A DNA stretch of 64,000 bases from Pleurostoma richardsiae (taxonomy: Eukaryota > Ascomycota > Sordariomycetes > Calosphaeriales > Pleurostomataceae), in NCBI GenBank assembly GCA_030052745.1, contig JANBVO010000045.1, positions 124,001 through 188,000 of the forward strand. Reading direction: 5' to 3'. Positions 11,275 through 22,388 of the stretch are shown here, piece after piece; position 1 is the first letter of the stretch; each line of letters begins with the position of its first letter. Made by a program: the position numbers and the translations under genes. The notes beneath the pieces are model-generated. The model had not been told where the DNA came from and did not search any database. It saw only the letters and a list, made by a program, of their open reading frames with translations.

Positions 11275-11696
11275 ATGACGAGCTGTGAAGGAATGTCCAA
11301 CAAAGCATGCAGAGGCTCCTGCGCGAGGTAATTGGCCTCTCCGTGTCCTTGAGTCCTTCCATCAACCCTACCCCTGTCCTGCACACGCTTCTCTTGCCAG
11401 CGCTCAACTTGTCTCGTCTCTCCGTCTTGTCGACCGAATGTTGTCTTAGAAGTTGTGGCTTAGAGCTGATGGCCACTGAATCTAGTTGTAACGGTGAACC
11501 ACGCGAACCAGAGTCGCCGCGCATCTGTGCGAAAAGAGTCGAAGGCTACACACCCGACAATATCCTCGCTCGCCTCTCTGTGAACAGCTCTAGCGGCTTG
11601 GCTTCAAATTTCCAGGCTCGCGAGGCTGACTTGGTTTGTGGTGTTAATCGCCTGGTAGCGATTATTAAAATGAAAAGCTCAGATAAGTTGAAGTGA
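11275..11696 (+). CDS. Candidate small cysteine-containing protein, two exons (hypothetical)
   Basis: I do not recognise this protein. A model of 11275..11327 plus 11450..11696 gives 99 residues, with donor GTAATT and acceptor CTTAG. The N-terminus carries cysteines at residues 4, 12, 16 and 20, and more cysteines follow (for example S-S-C-N-G and R-I-C-A-K). The ATG has a favourable ACACATG context. It sits about 140 bases after a TATA box, and a 5' untranslated intron (GTATCT...TTCTAG, about 11216-11266) can be read before it. There is no signal peptide. The region is gene-poor. Without splicing, the ATG frame ends after 18 codons. The model is speculative, since the acceptor could be elsewhere. 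Confidence 0.25.
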
Positions 11697-12749
11697 AGTT
11701 CTCCGGAGGATGAATTGTACACCAGAGCAGGAAGACATAATGTATCAGGTCGCTCAGCCAGGGAATTAGCATCAGGCTTTTCTCGTTCCTGGAGTGTTCA
11801 GCTGAAAGGTGCGGTCTCTCCCAGAACAACACGATAGGGGAGAAGCTTTGAACGAACCATGGATTAGGATATCTTATATCCTCCTTCCAACTTTAGCCAT
11901 GTCACCGATCATGATAGCAGGATGGATCGGTTGCCTTCCACCAGCGTCGGGCCCTTTGCATCCTCCTTAGAAGACGAGCCAGTAGTATCTATATACTGGT
12001 TCATGTGAAAATGGAATTTGTAGCCATTCCGTCAGTCCTGCTCTAGTGCGTTCTGATAGTTTACTGTGTAATTGTATCTCCTGGCTTGAACTCAGACTGA
12101 TCCCACTCTATGAAGTCCATCCCACAGGTACCTTAGTTTCGCAATGCTGATCAGTTCTTCCAACTCTTCCAACCCACTTCTAATAGCCTTCCAGATTACA
12201 CAAGAAGAGGGGACAGCATATTGCACATCTTTCGGTACCAAAGGCTTGCGCTGCCGTGCAGAAGTTGGGCAACTTGTTGGCGTCTCAGGCTCTGTTAGTT
12301 GTGATACCATTATGGTTTGCCGCGATATAAGCGGAACTATCTTGCGAGTACTCTTCAGATTGAAGAGGATGGTCAGATAATGCTCGTTGCAATTCAATGC
12401 CGAGACTTTCAACTTTATCTTTGATGTAACCAAAACTTTTCTTTCGTCTCCTTGACAGTTTCCCATCCAGATATTCACTTCTAGGGTCCAATAACACCTA
12501 AAAGCTTAAAGCAGTACAGGAAACGTTAAATAGAGGTTTTGCCCTCGCCCGAAAAGGGTCATTCTGCGCGTCATTCTCGGACAAAAGCAGTTGTGCAGAC
12601 AAGAGGCAAAGAACAAATAGCCGGAGTATGGCTTTCAACCCCGGGCACGCACTAGCGTGTGAGCTCTCGGTCAACCTAGAGGCTCGGATGGAGGCTCGGA
12701 TCCAGGAAGCAATAAAAAGCACGGGGAGGACTCAAGCTACGTGTCCAAG
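11697..12749. other. Gene-poor, mildly AT-rich interval
   Basis: No gene is supported. Minus-strand frames at 12092-12497 contain a charged, helical-looking stretch but no known domain and no good start context. They may be remnants or chance. Confidence 0.4.
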
Positions 12750-13786
12750 ATGGCGATCCATACCTGCCTGGCACCGTTGTTCGGCAGTAAGCTATACTCG
12801 GATCTCACCGTCCAATGCGGCAGTCAGAAATTCCACTTGCAGAAAGCCATTGTGTGTTCTCAGTCTGCCTTCTTCGCCAACATGTGCCGCATCGGCCGCA
12901 AGGTATCAAGCTATCTCATTATGTCTTTGGCCCCACCCAGCGAATTCCCTCGATACTGACAAGGCCATGAAGGACACGAAGGGAAGCGTCCTCTGTGTCC
13001 AAGATAAGGACCCGATCATTTTCAAGATGCTTCTTGAGTTCCTTTACAAGGGCTACTATACTGATAACGTGCACCCCAATGTTGTGCCTCCAGACCGCGA
13101 ATGAAGAGTCAGAGACAATCGCAGGATCATGAAGCTCTTTTCTTTCCCAGGAAGGAGAAAAAGACGAAGAGGACAGAGACTGCGACGGCGACGGCGACGA
13201 GGGATACAACGAAGAGGAAGATGATGACACGCAAGGCAAGGAGGAGATGGACATTGGAAAATACGATGACGGAAACGATAGTGATGAGGAAGATGATGAT
13301 GAGATGGATCTTGTTTCCGATGCAGACACCGGCCCTTGGGCTCGACATCCCACGACCAACGAAGTTGACGCCTTTCTTCGAGGTCATGACGATGGCGAAG
13401 CAGATCGCTATGGCAACGAGGAGATCCGAGGCGCAGGGAATCGGCTTAATTCTTATCCCATAGACCTCATCACGCCGCTCCGCCTATACACTATGGCCCA
13501 GAAGTACAGCATACCGCTACTCAAGGCGCAGGCACTTCGTGAATTTGTCCGCACCGCGGAGTTGCATTGGAGCAGCTATGACCAATTCCCAAACGTTGTG
13601 GTAGAACTCCTGCGATGCACCGCCCGGAGGGATCCTCTTCGAGACTTCGTCGCCAGGCTGGTCGTCGCCCAATACAGCGTCGATCCCGACGTGAGGACCA
13701 AATTCAGGCCGTTGCTAGAGAGCTACGCAGAATTCTCTGCTGACTTGCTGGACAAGATGGTGGACCTGTTGGAAGCGTCAAAGTAG
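12750..13786 (+). CDS. BTB/POZ domain protein
   Basis: Three exons are inferred (12750..12902, 12964..13083, 13151..13786), 302 residues. The N-terminal ~90 residues form a BTB fold: S-D-L-T-V-Q-C-G, F-H-L-Q-K-A-I-V-C-S-Q-S and L-L-E-F-L-Y-K-G-Y-Y are the usual landmarks. A long acidic stretch of Asp/Glu follows (about residues 92-140), then a helical C-terminal region starting L-R-L-Y-T-M-A-Q-K-Y, as in fungal BTB proteins. Such proteins mediate protein-protein contacts and may act as Cul3 substrate adaptors; no partner can be named here. Intron 1 (GTATCA...ACAAG) is solid. Intron 2 uses a weak donor GTGCCT, chosen because the unspliced frame stops soon after while the acidic C-terminal frame is clearly coding. 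The start is the only in-frame ATG before the BTB core. Confidence 0.75.
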
Positions 13787-14466
13787 CTGTACGTGATGGA
13801 CCCAGTGATGTTGCGCGAGGCTTGCCAGAATCCTGTTCGCCCAAGCTGATGAATCGAGCTACGCTACCAGACTATCTAAGTCCTAAGGTACCTGAGGCAT
13901 CTGATAATGCGAGAGCATGAGGGCTTCTGAAGACCCAGGTGGGAATCTGGGAAGGTTTGGGTTGGTGTCAAGTGCTGATGTGTAGCACGATACCGTAATT
14001 GATAGGGCCGCACCCTGGTCTTGAGAGATGGCGAAGGAGTCGAGGCAGGCGAAACCTAGCAGTGATAACTTGTCACATTCGAATTAGCTGCCGGGGCCAA
14101 TGCAACGGGGAAATGCTACCGCCCCACAGCCAGTGCTGTAATGGAGATCTGCCTGCCCCTAGGCCGCGTCACGGCACATGCTTCGAGATGTCGCCCGCGG
14201 CCCCAACGTCGCAGCACCATGACATGGCGGGTCCCGAGGAGCCAGAGTATGTATGGCAAGCGCGGCAAATTATCCTCAGGTCATCGGGTGAGCGTTCAGC
14301 GCCCGGAACACCCCGCTCTGTGCATGTCATCCAACGGGCACAAGTTCTGCTGCCCTACGGCTTGTCGCATCGTCACCCCCATCTTCTTGTATATCCGGTT
14401 GGTGGGTGCAGGTCCAGCAGTTCCAGTATTTGAAGTAGGCTATCCATATCTTAGTAGACGTAGGAC
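13787..14466. other. Intergenic, BTB gene to methyltransferase gene
   Basis: The interval holds the 3' flank of the BTB gene and the promoter of the LaeA-like gene. It includes a GGTACCTGAGG word of the kind often scattered in Sordariomycete intergenic DNA. Open frames at 13999-14614 have no recognisable content. Confidence 0.4.
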
Positions 14467-16089
14467 ATGGCCGAGAATACAGCAGCAAACGCCGGCTCCC
14501 TGGGGGCAGAACCTACAGGGACCGGGCCGTCCACCGTCCTCCCCGCCGAGCACTGGACACAGGCCGCAGCGGTTGGTAGCCCTACCTCCAAGCGACGTAT
14601 CACTGTCGGGCTAATTTTGCTAGAACGTGCATGACGACGATGGAGACACAGACTCGACCTACTCTGTGGGTGACAACCTCAGCTCGACCGCGTCCCTTTC
14701 GTCTAGTATCTTGCGGTACCGTGAGATCAATGGCAGGACGTACCACGCTGAAAGGGGTGGCGCCCAATACTGGTTGGTAGCCTCTAAACAAAAGCTGGGC
14801 TTGAGCTCTATCCTTGCGGAGGTGGGCTAGATGCTGACTGCCACGTTTCGAATCGAAGGGCGTCCAACGATGAGCAGCAGAATGAGTCAATGGACATCAA
14901 GTAAGCCGACGAGGGACCTGTGATCGCGCAGAGCAAGCGATTCTAAGCTCCAGGCCAGCCATCATCTCCTTCTTCTGTCACTAGGCAACAAGCTGCATTT
15001 GGCCCCATTGAAGAAAGATATCGCGGTAAGTGTCGACTCACTTGGGGCTGAGTTCGAGTAGTCCACTGACGTTTTGTGATAGAAAGCGCTCGACATTGGA
15101 ACCGGCACAGGTAGGGCAGAAGTCCGGGCCGCGCGGGGCCAGAGCTGATGCGGCCATCTTTTCTCAGGCATGTGGGCGATGTGCGTTCCTTTCCCCCTTT
15201 CCCTTGGAGCACGAGACTAGTCCCTGACCCTGCTGGACAGAGACTTCGCTGATGAATCCCCCGGAACGGAGGTCATCGGGACGGACATCTCCCCTATCCA
15301 GCCAAATTGGGTTCCTCCCAACGTCAAGTTGTACGCCGCACCGCCTCTCCCCAGCAGCTGAATTCGGGTTACAGCGAGGACCGCTGACACCGAGGTAAAC
15401 GCCGTGGGGCTTCACAGCGAGATTGAGGACTGCACGCAGGAATGGACGTTCAAGGACGACTCAGTCGACTATGTGCACCTGCGATACCTGTACGGATCGA
15501 TCCCGGACTGGGACGCGCTGTTCCGAGAGGCCTACCGCGTGTGCAAGCCGGGCGGGTGGGTCGAGAGCTACGAGGCGTCAGCTAGGATGGAGTGCGACGA
15601 CGGGACGGTAGGCGATAAGAGCGCCATCAACGAGTGGGGCAAGTTCTTCATCGAGGGAGGCAGGAAGCTGGGGAGGACCTTCACCATCATCGACGACGAC
15701 CTGCAGGAGAAGGGGATAAGGACCGCTGGCTTCACCGACATCCAAAAGTGGGACTTCAAAGTGAGAATGCGCTCCCCCTGCCTCCGCTCATGCGCTGCGG
15801 TGTGGAGTCTGACTGCCTCCCGGCGCCTTTCACATGGCTGACTGACCGACCGTAGGCACCGATTGGGGCATGGCCGAAGGACCCGAAGCTCAAGGAGGTC
15901 GGGCAGTATGCCCAGCTAGCCCTAGAGCAGGACTACGAGGGATACGTCCTGTTTATGGCCAACCTGGTTGCGGGATGGACCAGGCAGGAGGTCACCGTGT
16001 ATTGCGCGCAGCTCCGGCGCGAGATCCGGTCGACCAAGAATCACCCGTTCTACCGGCAGAGAGTCGTGTGGGCAAGGAAGCCGGAGTGA
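14467..16089 (+). CDS. LaeA-like SAM-dependent methyltransferase
   Basis: Nine exons are inferred: 14467..14571, 14624..14772, 14859..14900, 14959..15025, 15083..15110, 15168..15180, 15241..15327, 15418..15760, 15856..16089; 355 residues, with phases closing throughout. The fold is the class I methyltransferase of the fungal LaeA/UMTA group. Landmarks in order are [19 protein letters not shown], the SAM motif [28 protein letters not shown], then C-K-P-G-G-W-V-E and H-P-F-Y-R-Q-R. LaeA itself governs secondary metabolism in the nucleus with velvet proteins; most paralogues like this one have unknown targets. Exon 6 is a 13-base microexon. The donors of introns 1 and 2 are unusual and share the same first ten bases, GTTGGTAGCC. 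No biosynthetic cluster surrounds it. Confidence 0.85.
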
Positions 16090-16390
16090 TGCCGTGATCT
16101 GCCTTAGCTGTGTGACTCTTCCCCGAGTCGATCGGAGCACACCGTCCCAAGTCCAACCTTCTCCGCTGTCGAAGTAGAGTACCTAGGCTGTAGCTGTTGA
16201 GAATAGCACTGTTACCATAAGGTGCTAGTTATCCGGATTGGATGAGAAATGAGACAGGGGTAAGCTGTGCCATATGGTGCGCGCAGATGTACTGTCTGGT
16301 ATGTCGAACGCGTATGTCTTCTCATATGCTCGCGTCGCATTGAACATCTTAGAATTTAAGTACTGTACGTACCTGAAAGTCTACCAGGCC
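16090..16390. other. Intergenic upstream of ATG33
   Basis: The 3' flank of the methyltransferase gene and the distal promoter of ATG33. No gene seen. Confidence 0.4.
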
Positions 16391-16480
16391 TTTGATTGGC
16401 TGTTGTCTGTCGACTGTATTTGAGCCAATCAGAGAGAGGAGCTGCTCCACTCCTCAGGTGAGCTGAGCACGGGCCAATCA
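16391..16480 (+). promoter_or_regulatory. Three CCAAT boxes upstream of ATG33
   Basis: GATTGG at 16394-16399 and CCAATC at 16425-16430 and 16474-16479 lie within 86 bases. They end about 155 bases before the ATG33 start. The middle one, read on the minus strand, is CTGATTGGCT, a full match to the CCAAT-binding-complex (HAP/NF-Y) consensus. This suggests control by the CCAAT complex, but binding is not shown. Confidence 0.5.
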
Positions 16481-16634
16481 CGGCGGGCTGATTTGGTACC
16501 CCGCCACTTTAGGCGCAAGCGGGCTGGCGGGAATGCATGACGCCGCCGCCAGCTGTGCTAGAGGCAGCCGCACTCACTCTCACCTCCCGCAACCACCGCA
16601 GCCATCCATCAGCGCATCCGAATCCCCATCGACC

Positions 16635-17565
16635 ATGGCGTCCCGGGGCGTCTCTGTCCTGAAGTTTGTCGGGACCGTCTCTCTCGGTCTGCTGACGGTG
16701 AGCATTTCCCAATCTCCCCACGCTTGCTCTGATCTCTGGTCACTGGTCTCTGGCGCGATCGAGTGTCGGCCGGCAATGGCGGCCCGAGACCTGATCCTCC
16801 CCCATCGTTGGGTTCCCTGCCTCTGACGGGCATCGCTTCGCACTCTCCAATACGGGTCTCATGCCGCTCTCCTTCTGTTGCCTTCTTGGATTGTCTTTGG
16901 ATGTCAAGGTGGATGTCGAAGTGGAACTGTGCTAACGATCGTTCCTCCTCCAGGGCCTGTCTTACACACTCTCCACCCTTACCGTCCCGACCCTCCTCAC
17001 CCTCCCCAGCGCAAGCAGTGCCGCTAAGGCCTTCCATTCTCTCGCCTCCGCCGCGCGGACGCAGTTGCGCGCCCTGGCCGGCGTCTCCAGCACTGCCTTT
17101 CTACTCGCCTATCTCCTCTCCCCTAGGTCATACCGCCATCCCTACCTGCTCTACACCTCGCTCCTCGTAGGGCTCTCCCGCCTCGCCGTGTCCGACTTCG
17201 CTGCCCCTTACCTCTCTCTCGGCCCCCCGCCAAACCAGTCTCACCCATCGACGCTCGAGGCCAAGGCGGTGCGCAAGCGGAGAGAGCATCAGCACCGCAT
17301 GGAGATGAGCTACGATGTCATCGGGTCGGTGGACGCCCACAGCGAAGAGGGCGCCGACTCGGCCAGCGACAGGGACCTGTTGGAGGGAGCCACCGAGGAC
17401 GACGGCGCGAACGGCGAGCAGGTACGCGGCGATGTCGAGGGCTTCCTCAAGCGCCAGGTCGTCTCCACCGCAGTCGCTGGTCTGGGCTTCCTGATGGCTG
17501 TCGTGGGCATCTGGGGCGACGGCGCAGCCGGCTACGTCAGCGAGACTTTCGTCATCGAGGTCTAG
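16635..17565 (+). CDS. ATG33: Atg33-like mitochondrial membrane protein
   Basis: Two exons are inferred (16635..16697, 16954..17565), 224 residues. The 256-base intron GTGAGC...CTCCAG is long for this window. The N-terminus S-V-L-K-F-V-G-T-V-S-L-G-L-L-T followed by G-L-S-Y-T-L-S-T is the hallmark of the fungal Atg33/Scm4 family. Hydrophobic segments lie at about 10-36, 70-88, 95-110 and 195-215, and a polar acidic loop separates the last two. In yeast Atg33 sits in the mitochondrial outer membrane and is needed for efficient mitophagy; the same role is inferred here. The start ATG has a good context (GACCATGGC) and is followed directly by the family motif. Confidence 0.8.
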
Positions 17566-18236
17566 ATACCAGGACGGATGGTCACCGTTGCGGTCGGGGT
17601 TGCAAAGGGAAGTCGTTGGGACGTGTGACAGTCGGATATCAGAGTGATGATCACGGGCGGGCTATGCATTGATTTGGCCATGGGACTGTATCAAGTTCAC
17701 TTTGAGGGGGGGGGACAAAACGAGGGAGGCGGTGGTATTACGACCTCCCTATGCCTGTATTGCCTACGGAGACGGGCTCAACTGTCGGACTCTCCTATTC
17801 TTTACCCCCTCTCCCTTCTTACCACACAAGAATAGCAGGTCAATACACATGACGATAGCATTCTGTCCGAGAATTGCTTCCTAGCCGCAAGTCGCATGCC
17901 TCTGCGATGTCTCGAAGTCCTGTCTTGGCATATGTGACTAATATCTAGGAGCTTGAGAGCTGAGGCGTCGGTACTGGTAGAAAGGCTCGCAAGCTGTCAT
18001 GAACATGTCAAAGTATCTATTGTTGTTCCCTCGACCGGATCTATCCAGAAGGCAGGATAAATTCTGGGTCTGAACTGACGAAGATCGTGAAGCAGGGCGA
18101 GAATTGGGCTAGCAGAGCGAGCTGGTACAACAATGAAGGATAGTGAACTGTTGGAGGGAGGTACGACAGGTCGCTCATCATGACAACGGAGGTTTTCGAG
18201 AGATTTCGTGAAAAGGACGTCGACGAGAAATGGTGC
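17566..18236. other. Intergenic between ATG33 and tRNA-Gly
   Basis: No protein gene was seen. The first 250 bases are the expected 3' flank of ATG33, with a G run at 17706-17715. Confidence 0.4.
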
Positions 18237-18241
18237 AAAAA
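18237..18241 (-). terminator. RNA polymerase III terminator of tRNA-Gly
   Basis: A run of five T on the minus strand, nine bases after the mature 3' end of the tRNA, is the normal Pol III stop. Confidence 0.7.
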
Positions 18242-18250
18242 GATGGTGCT

Positions 18251-18338
18251 TGCCAGGTAGGGGGTTCGAACCCCTGTCTCTGCCTCTCGTCGCGTTGGTA
18301 TGGGAGGGCAGCGAGTTCAACCACTACTCCAACCTGAC
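18251..18338 (-). tRNA. tRNA-Gly (anticodon CCC), with a 15-base intron
   Basis: Read on the minus strand, the gene folds into a full cloverleaf of 73 bases plus intron. The acceptor GTCAGGT pairs with ACCTGGC (one G-U), the D stem is GAGT/ACTC, the anticodon stem CTGCC/GGCAG and the T stem AGGGG/CCCCT around loop TTCGAAC. The loop reads C-T-CCC-A before the intron, so the anticodon CCC (plus-strand 18302-18304) decodes GGG. The intron occupies 18286-18300, directly 3' of base 37, the standard position for eukaryotic tRNA introns. A Pol III terminator follows. Confidence 0.85.
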
Positions 18339-19918
18339 TGCTGAATTTTTGTTGGGAGACTGCTCCTTACCGAAGTTTATCAGGCAAGGGACGAGGCCTG
18401 CCTGCCGGATGTGCAGGTTGTGTGAGGTCCCTCAGGCACCACTCCTAGCAGGTCTCTCTGGGAGTCCACAGGCTTCTTGCAAATCGGGAGCGCGCACCTT
18501 GAGGTAAAGACTCGACCCGGGCTGCCAGCAGTAGCACCTGCCACTTCTTTTATGGTATTCCCTTGTCCCTTGATAGCCTAAGGCCTCTGTCGCTTTCTTC
18601 TTGCAATGTGCATTGGCAGAACACTGTCAACACTAAGAGAATGATGATACCCAGGCACGGCAGGATTACCAGGATGACTGATATCGAAAGCGATGCTCAC
18701 CATCGCAAGCACAAGACCGGTTGCAAAAATGTTATAACACGGCTGCTAAGTTATTCCCGTGCGTTCAAAGAGGACAGAAGTAAGAGAGACGACAGCACAA
18801 CTCGTGGGTAACGATTATAGTATGGAATGATGAATCCCAGAGACTGGGGGCTGCACTGGCGAAAGGCGGCCGCCCAGAACAGGACGTGACCACCACGTGT
18901 TTCCCAGCGGTATAAACATGGTGTTTCCACTGGCTATCCCGGAATATGTTACGTCAATCCTTTTTCTCCTAGAAGAGAGCTCTGATCTCGTCGTCTAGTC
19001 CTAACAGGATGTTATCCTACCGCTGATCCTCTCTACCTTAGCTTCATGTAGACTTTCTAGCTCTTACAGTAAGTTAGTTTTATGTTAAGATTATTCTTTG
19101 TGGGAGGCTACAGACTCGAAGAAATTGCACTGTTGAAAATTAACCTGGGTGATAAGAGAGCTGATGGTATTGTTAGGTAGGGCGGAGTCGGCGTGAGATT
19201 GAGGCTTTGCTGCGCGAAAAGTCCAGATGTCAATAGTCGAGAGCATTTGGTCATCCAGATGCTCTGGTTCGAGAGGCATGCAACATTTGTTCACCGTGAA
19301 ATTCGTATGTAGCAGTTTACCGGACGTTCTCAGTGCAGATGTTGAGCCTGTAAATCTCGCCGCGGCGGCGACAGACGCCCAAACAGCAAGAAGAAACGAC
19401 GCTCCATGGCTTTCGCATAACATCATTTCATGTACAAGTAGACTCTCGATGAAACTGTCTGTAATTGTACAACAATGGAAGTAATCAGCCACCTTCAGAG
19501 ACCATGACTTGGGTTTTGTATATGCGCGGGTGGTCATTCTAGGACACTCCTCGAGCGAGCATTCACTCTCGACCTCCACGGTCGCATTTTTTAAAGACAA
19601 TCAACGCCGGGCTGAAGGGCAGTACGCAGATTGGAGCAAGTGCCACTACAGCACAGCGACAGATAGATGAGCCAGCCTGCAGCAGCACGCGATAGCACGC
19701 GATGGAGTTGCGCACAGACTGCAGCCGTAATTCGCGAAGGCGGACGATGATGCACGGGGCGGGGGTATCAGGGATGCTGCTCCTACAGCATCAAAGGCAC
19801 ATCATCGATCCGCTCCGAGATCTCGGAGGCGGCAGACACTCCAATTTCTTCAACTCGCGGGGACTCCTCTTCCAGCCAAGCTGTAATAGATTTCCGCAGT
19901 TCGTGACAACCAGCAACC
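18339..19918. other. Gene-poor interval, tRNA-Gly to beta-lactamase-like gene
   Basis: No convincing gene. An E-box CACGTG with a TATAAA word 15 bases on lies near 18895-18916, but the next ATG frame is only 18 codons. A 170-codon minus-strand frame at 19091-19600 starts at a non-ATG codon and matches nothing I know. Confidence 0.4.
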
Positions 19919-21943
19919 ATGCGGGGTCTGTGGCAGTTGGCCATCTCTGCCTCGGCAACCCTTGACTTGAGCCAGAAGGGTGAGGTCAGCAACTGTGCGC
20001 TACTGGGGCCTCAGTACCCGATGCCCGAAGGCCTCAGCACCTCTTCGATCATCAACGACATGAAGGCCGTCTTCTCCAAGCTTGTCGACGAGGCGATATC
20101 TACCAAGAAGACACCATGGGGGCCTATTGAGCTCGTGAACACGTCCTTCTCAGTGGGCGTCTTCTCGATTGATTCAGACGAGTTTCTCTATGAGTTCCAT
20201 CATCACGGGCCGGGTCTAGATGGCACGCTGACGGGAGAGGCGCTGGACAACGGCACTTTGTATCGCATTGGCAGCATCACGAAGCTCCTGACCGTGTACA
20301 CACTGCTTGTCAAGCTGGGGCCGTCGTACTGGAGCCAGCCTATTGTCAAATTCATCCCGGAACTCGCAGACGCTCCCGATGACGATCCGGTCCACCACGT
20401 GAAATGGTCAGGGGTGACGCTCGGCGCATTAGCGGGCCAGATGAGCGGCATAGCACGGGACAGTGTGCCTCCCTCCGCGACCATCAGTCCTAGCAGGGTA
20501 TTAATGGATCACCAGATGGTTTCGCCGACTTGACCGGCTTTCCAGGACTCACTGATCTGGGTTTTCCCCCGCTCAACGAGTCCGACATCGTATCTTGCGG
20601 GCTCCCGGGGATGGGCCCATGTACAAAGAAAGGTATAGCATGCTGCGCCATCAGCATTGTTAGTGGTCGGATGCTGACCTCGTCCCAGAGGCTCTGCACA
20701 AGATACTTCAGCAGGATCCTGTGACTGCTTCTTGGTACACGCCGATCTACAGCAATGAGGCGTACCAGCTTCTGGGCATGGCCTACGAGAACATCACCGG
20801 CGAGTCCATGGAAGATGCCTTCAACTCCGCAATCAAAGAGCCTCTTGGCCTCTCGCGTGTCGTCTGGCGCCAGCCCGGTAACGACTCCAACGTCATCGAC
20901 GTAGACTTCGAACACCCGCTTATAGGATTCAAGTTCCAGGAGGATCTTGGCACCTACAATCCGTACGCAAAGCTCCCCTCACCTACAGCCCCCGCACATT
21001 GATATTGCGAGGCGGAGGCCGAATCTGACCCGAGCCCAGAACGGGCGGTGCATACGCATCGCTGAGCGGCCTCTCCAGCATCGGTCGCTCTATCCTGCGC
21101 TCGTCCCTCTTGGCCCCCGCCACCACGCGCGAGTGGCTTAAGCCGCACACCCTCACGGCCCAGGCGCGCAGCGCCGTCGGCAAGCCCTGGGAGATCGTCC
21201 GCATGCCTGTGCCAATCGCGCCCGGCTCGAATGTGACTCGGCTCGCGGACCTATACACCAAGGATGGCGGCATTGGCGCGTATCTATCGCACCTCATACT
21301 CTCGCCCGACCATGGCGTCGGCGTCACCGTGCTGCTGGCGTCCAGGAGCGCCTTCGGCGACGCAGGAGGCGCCACGTTCGACTCCCTGTCCGAACTCCTG
21401 CTCGCGAGCTGGATCCCTGCCGCCGAGGCAGCCGCCCGCGACGCCGCCGGGCGCAATCTCGCTGGGACGTACGTCGCCGCGGACGGAACGACCGACTCTG
21501 TCGTCTCGCTGGCGCTGCGGCCTGGCGAGCAGGGTCTAGCCATTGAGAGATTGATATACAACGGCACCGACATCCTGGCCGTCCTAGCCGATGTCCGAGA
21601 GGTCGCCGGCGGGCACCTACACTTCGTGGGCCTCGCAGGGAGCCAGCGGTTGGCATTTCGGGCGGTGTGGGGTAGAGCTCTCGGAGAGGATAATGAGGCA
21701 GCGGGCAGACCGCCGTCGGTCCTGAGAGGCCCGAAGTGCGGATCGCCATGGGGAGCGGTGGACGCCTTGCGGTACGGAAACTTCGGCCTCGACGAGTTCC
21801 TCTTCGAGGTGACGGACGAAGGAGACGCCACAGTCCTGACAATGCCGGCCTTCCGGACCAGGCTCGTCAAGCAGGCGGCCGGCAAGCCCACCGCACCTCT
21901 AGGTCCCGATTGGGAAGATGAGCCACAGGATGTGGTCTCTTGA
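19919..21943 (+). CDS. Serine beta-lactamase-like (class C fold) protein
   Basis: Four exons are inferred (19919..20462, 20516..20632, 20689..20962, 21040..21943), 612 residues; every intron closes in frame and rebuilds conserved stretches such as N-P-T-G-G-A-Y. The catalytic S-x-x-K is S-I-T-K at 119-122 and the second motif Y-S-N is at 241-243, as in class C beta-lactamases and penicillin-binding proteins. A C-L-L-G-P-type segment follows a short hydrophobic N-terminus that may be a weak signal peptide, so the protein may be secreted. A C-terminal domain of about 200 residues is beta-rich. Fungal members act as esterases, amidases or acyltransferases rather than antibiotic resistance enzymes; the true substrate is unknown. 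The third motif (KTG-like) is not obvious. Confidence 0.8.
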
Positions 21944-22388
21944 GACAGCGTCCACACGTCGAATGCTAGTCATTCGCGACGCTTCAGTATTAGATAGTAC
22001 AGTTCTAGAAAGAGGAAGCATCTAAATTGGTACGATTAGGAAATCTAATGCATGGCGTAGTGCCCGATGTTCCGCGACCAGATAAATGAATAGCAACGCT
22101 GAGTTTTCTCTCATACAGTTAAACATGCGCGACGTATGCTTTGATGAGTCTCTAAAACCCCTCTTGGCAATAGCAGGTCAGTTGAATCAGTGTGGTATGT
22201 TCGGGACGGAGGTCTCACCTGAAATAATGCCGTGGCTGTCAGCCTGTTGCCTTAGTATCGTCCCTTGCCCCGGCGGCTTATTCTGCTACGCCGCGAAAGC
22301 AACCATTGTGATTTATTTACACAGCCTATTATTACATATATCCGTACTCTACCTGGCCAGCATCTATCTTACAAGTCCGTCTGGAGGT
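21944..22388. other. Intergenic, convergent 3' ends
   Basis: Two genes end toward each other here. No coding signal was seen apart from short chance frames. Confidence 0.4.

Noticed and set aside
12092-12497. Possible decayed transcription-factor fragment on the minus strand
   Set aside because: A charged helix-like stretch is not enough; no zinc-cluster or other signature is present.
19091-19600. 170-codon minus-strand frame
   Set aside because: Non-ATG start, no known motif, and no promoter or splice support.
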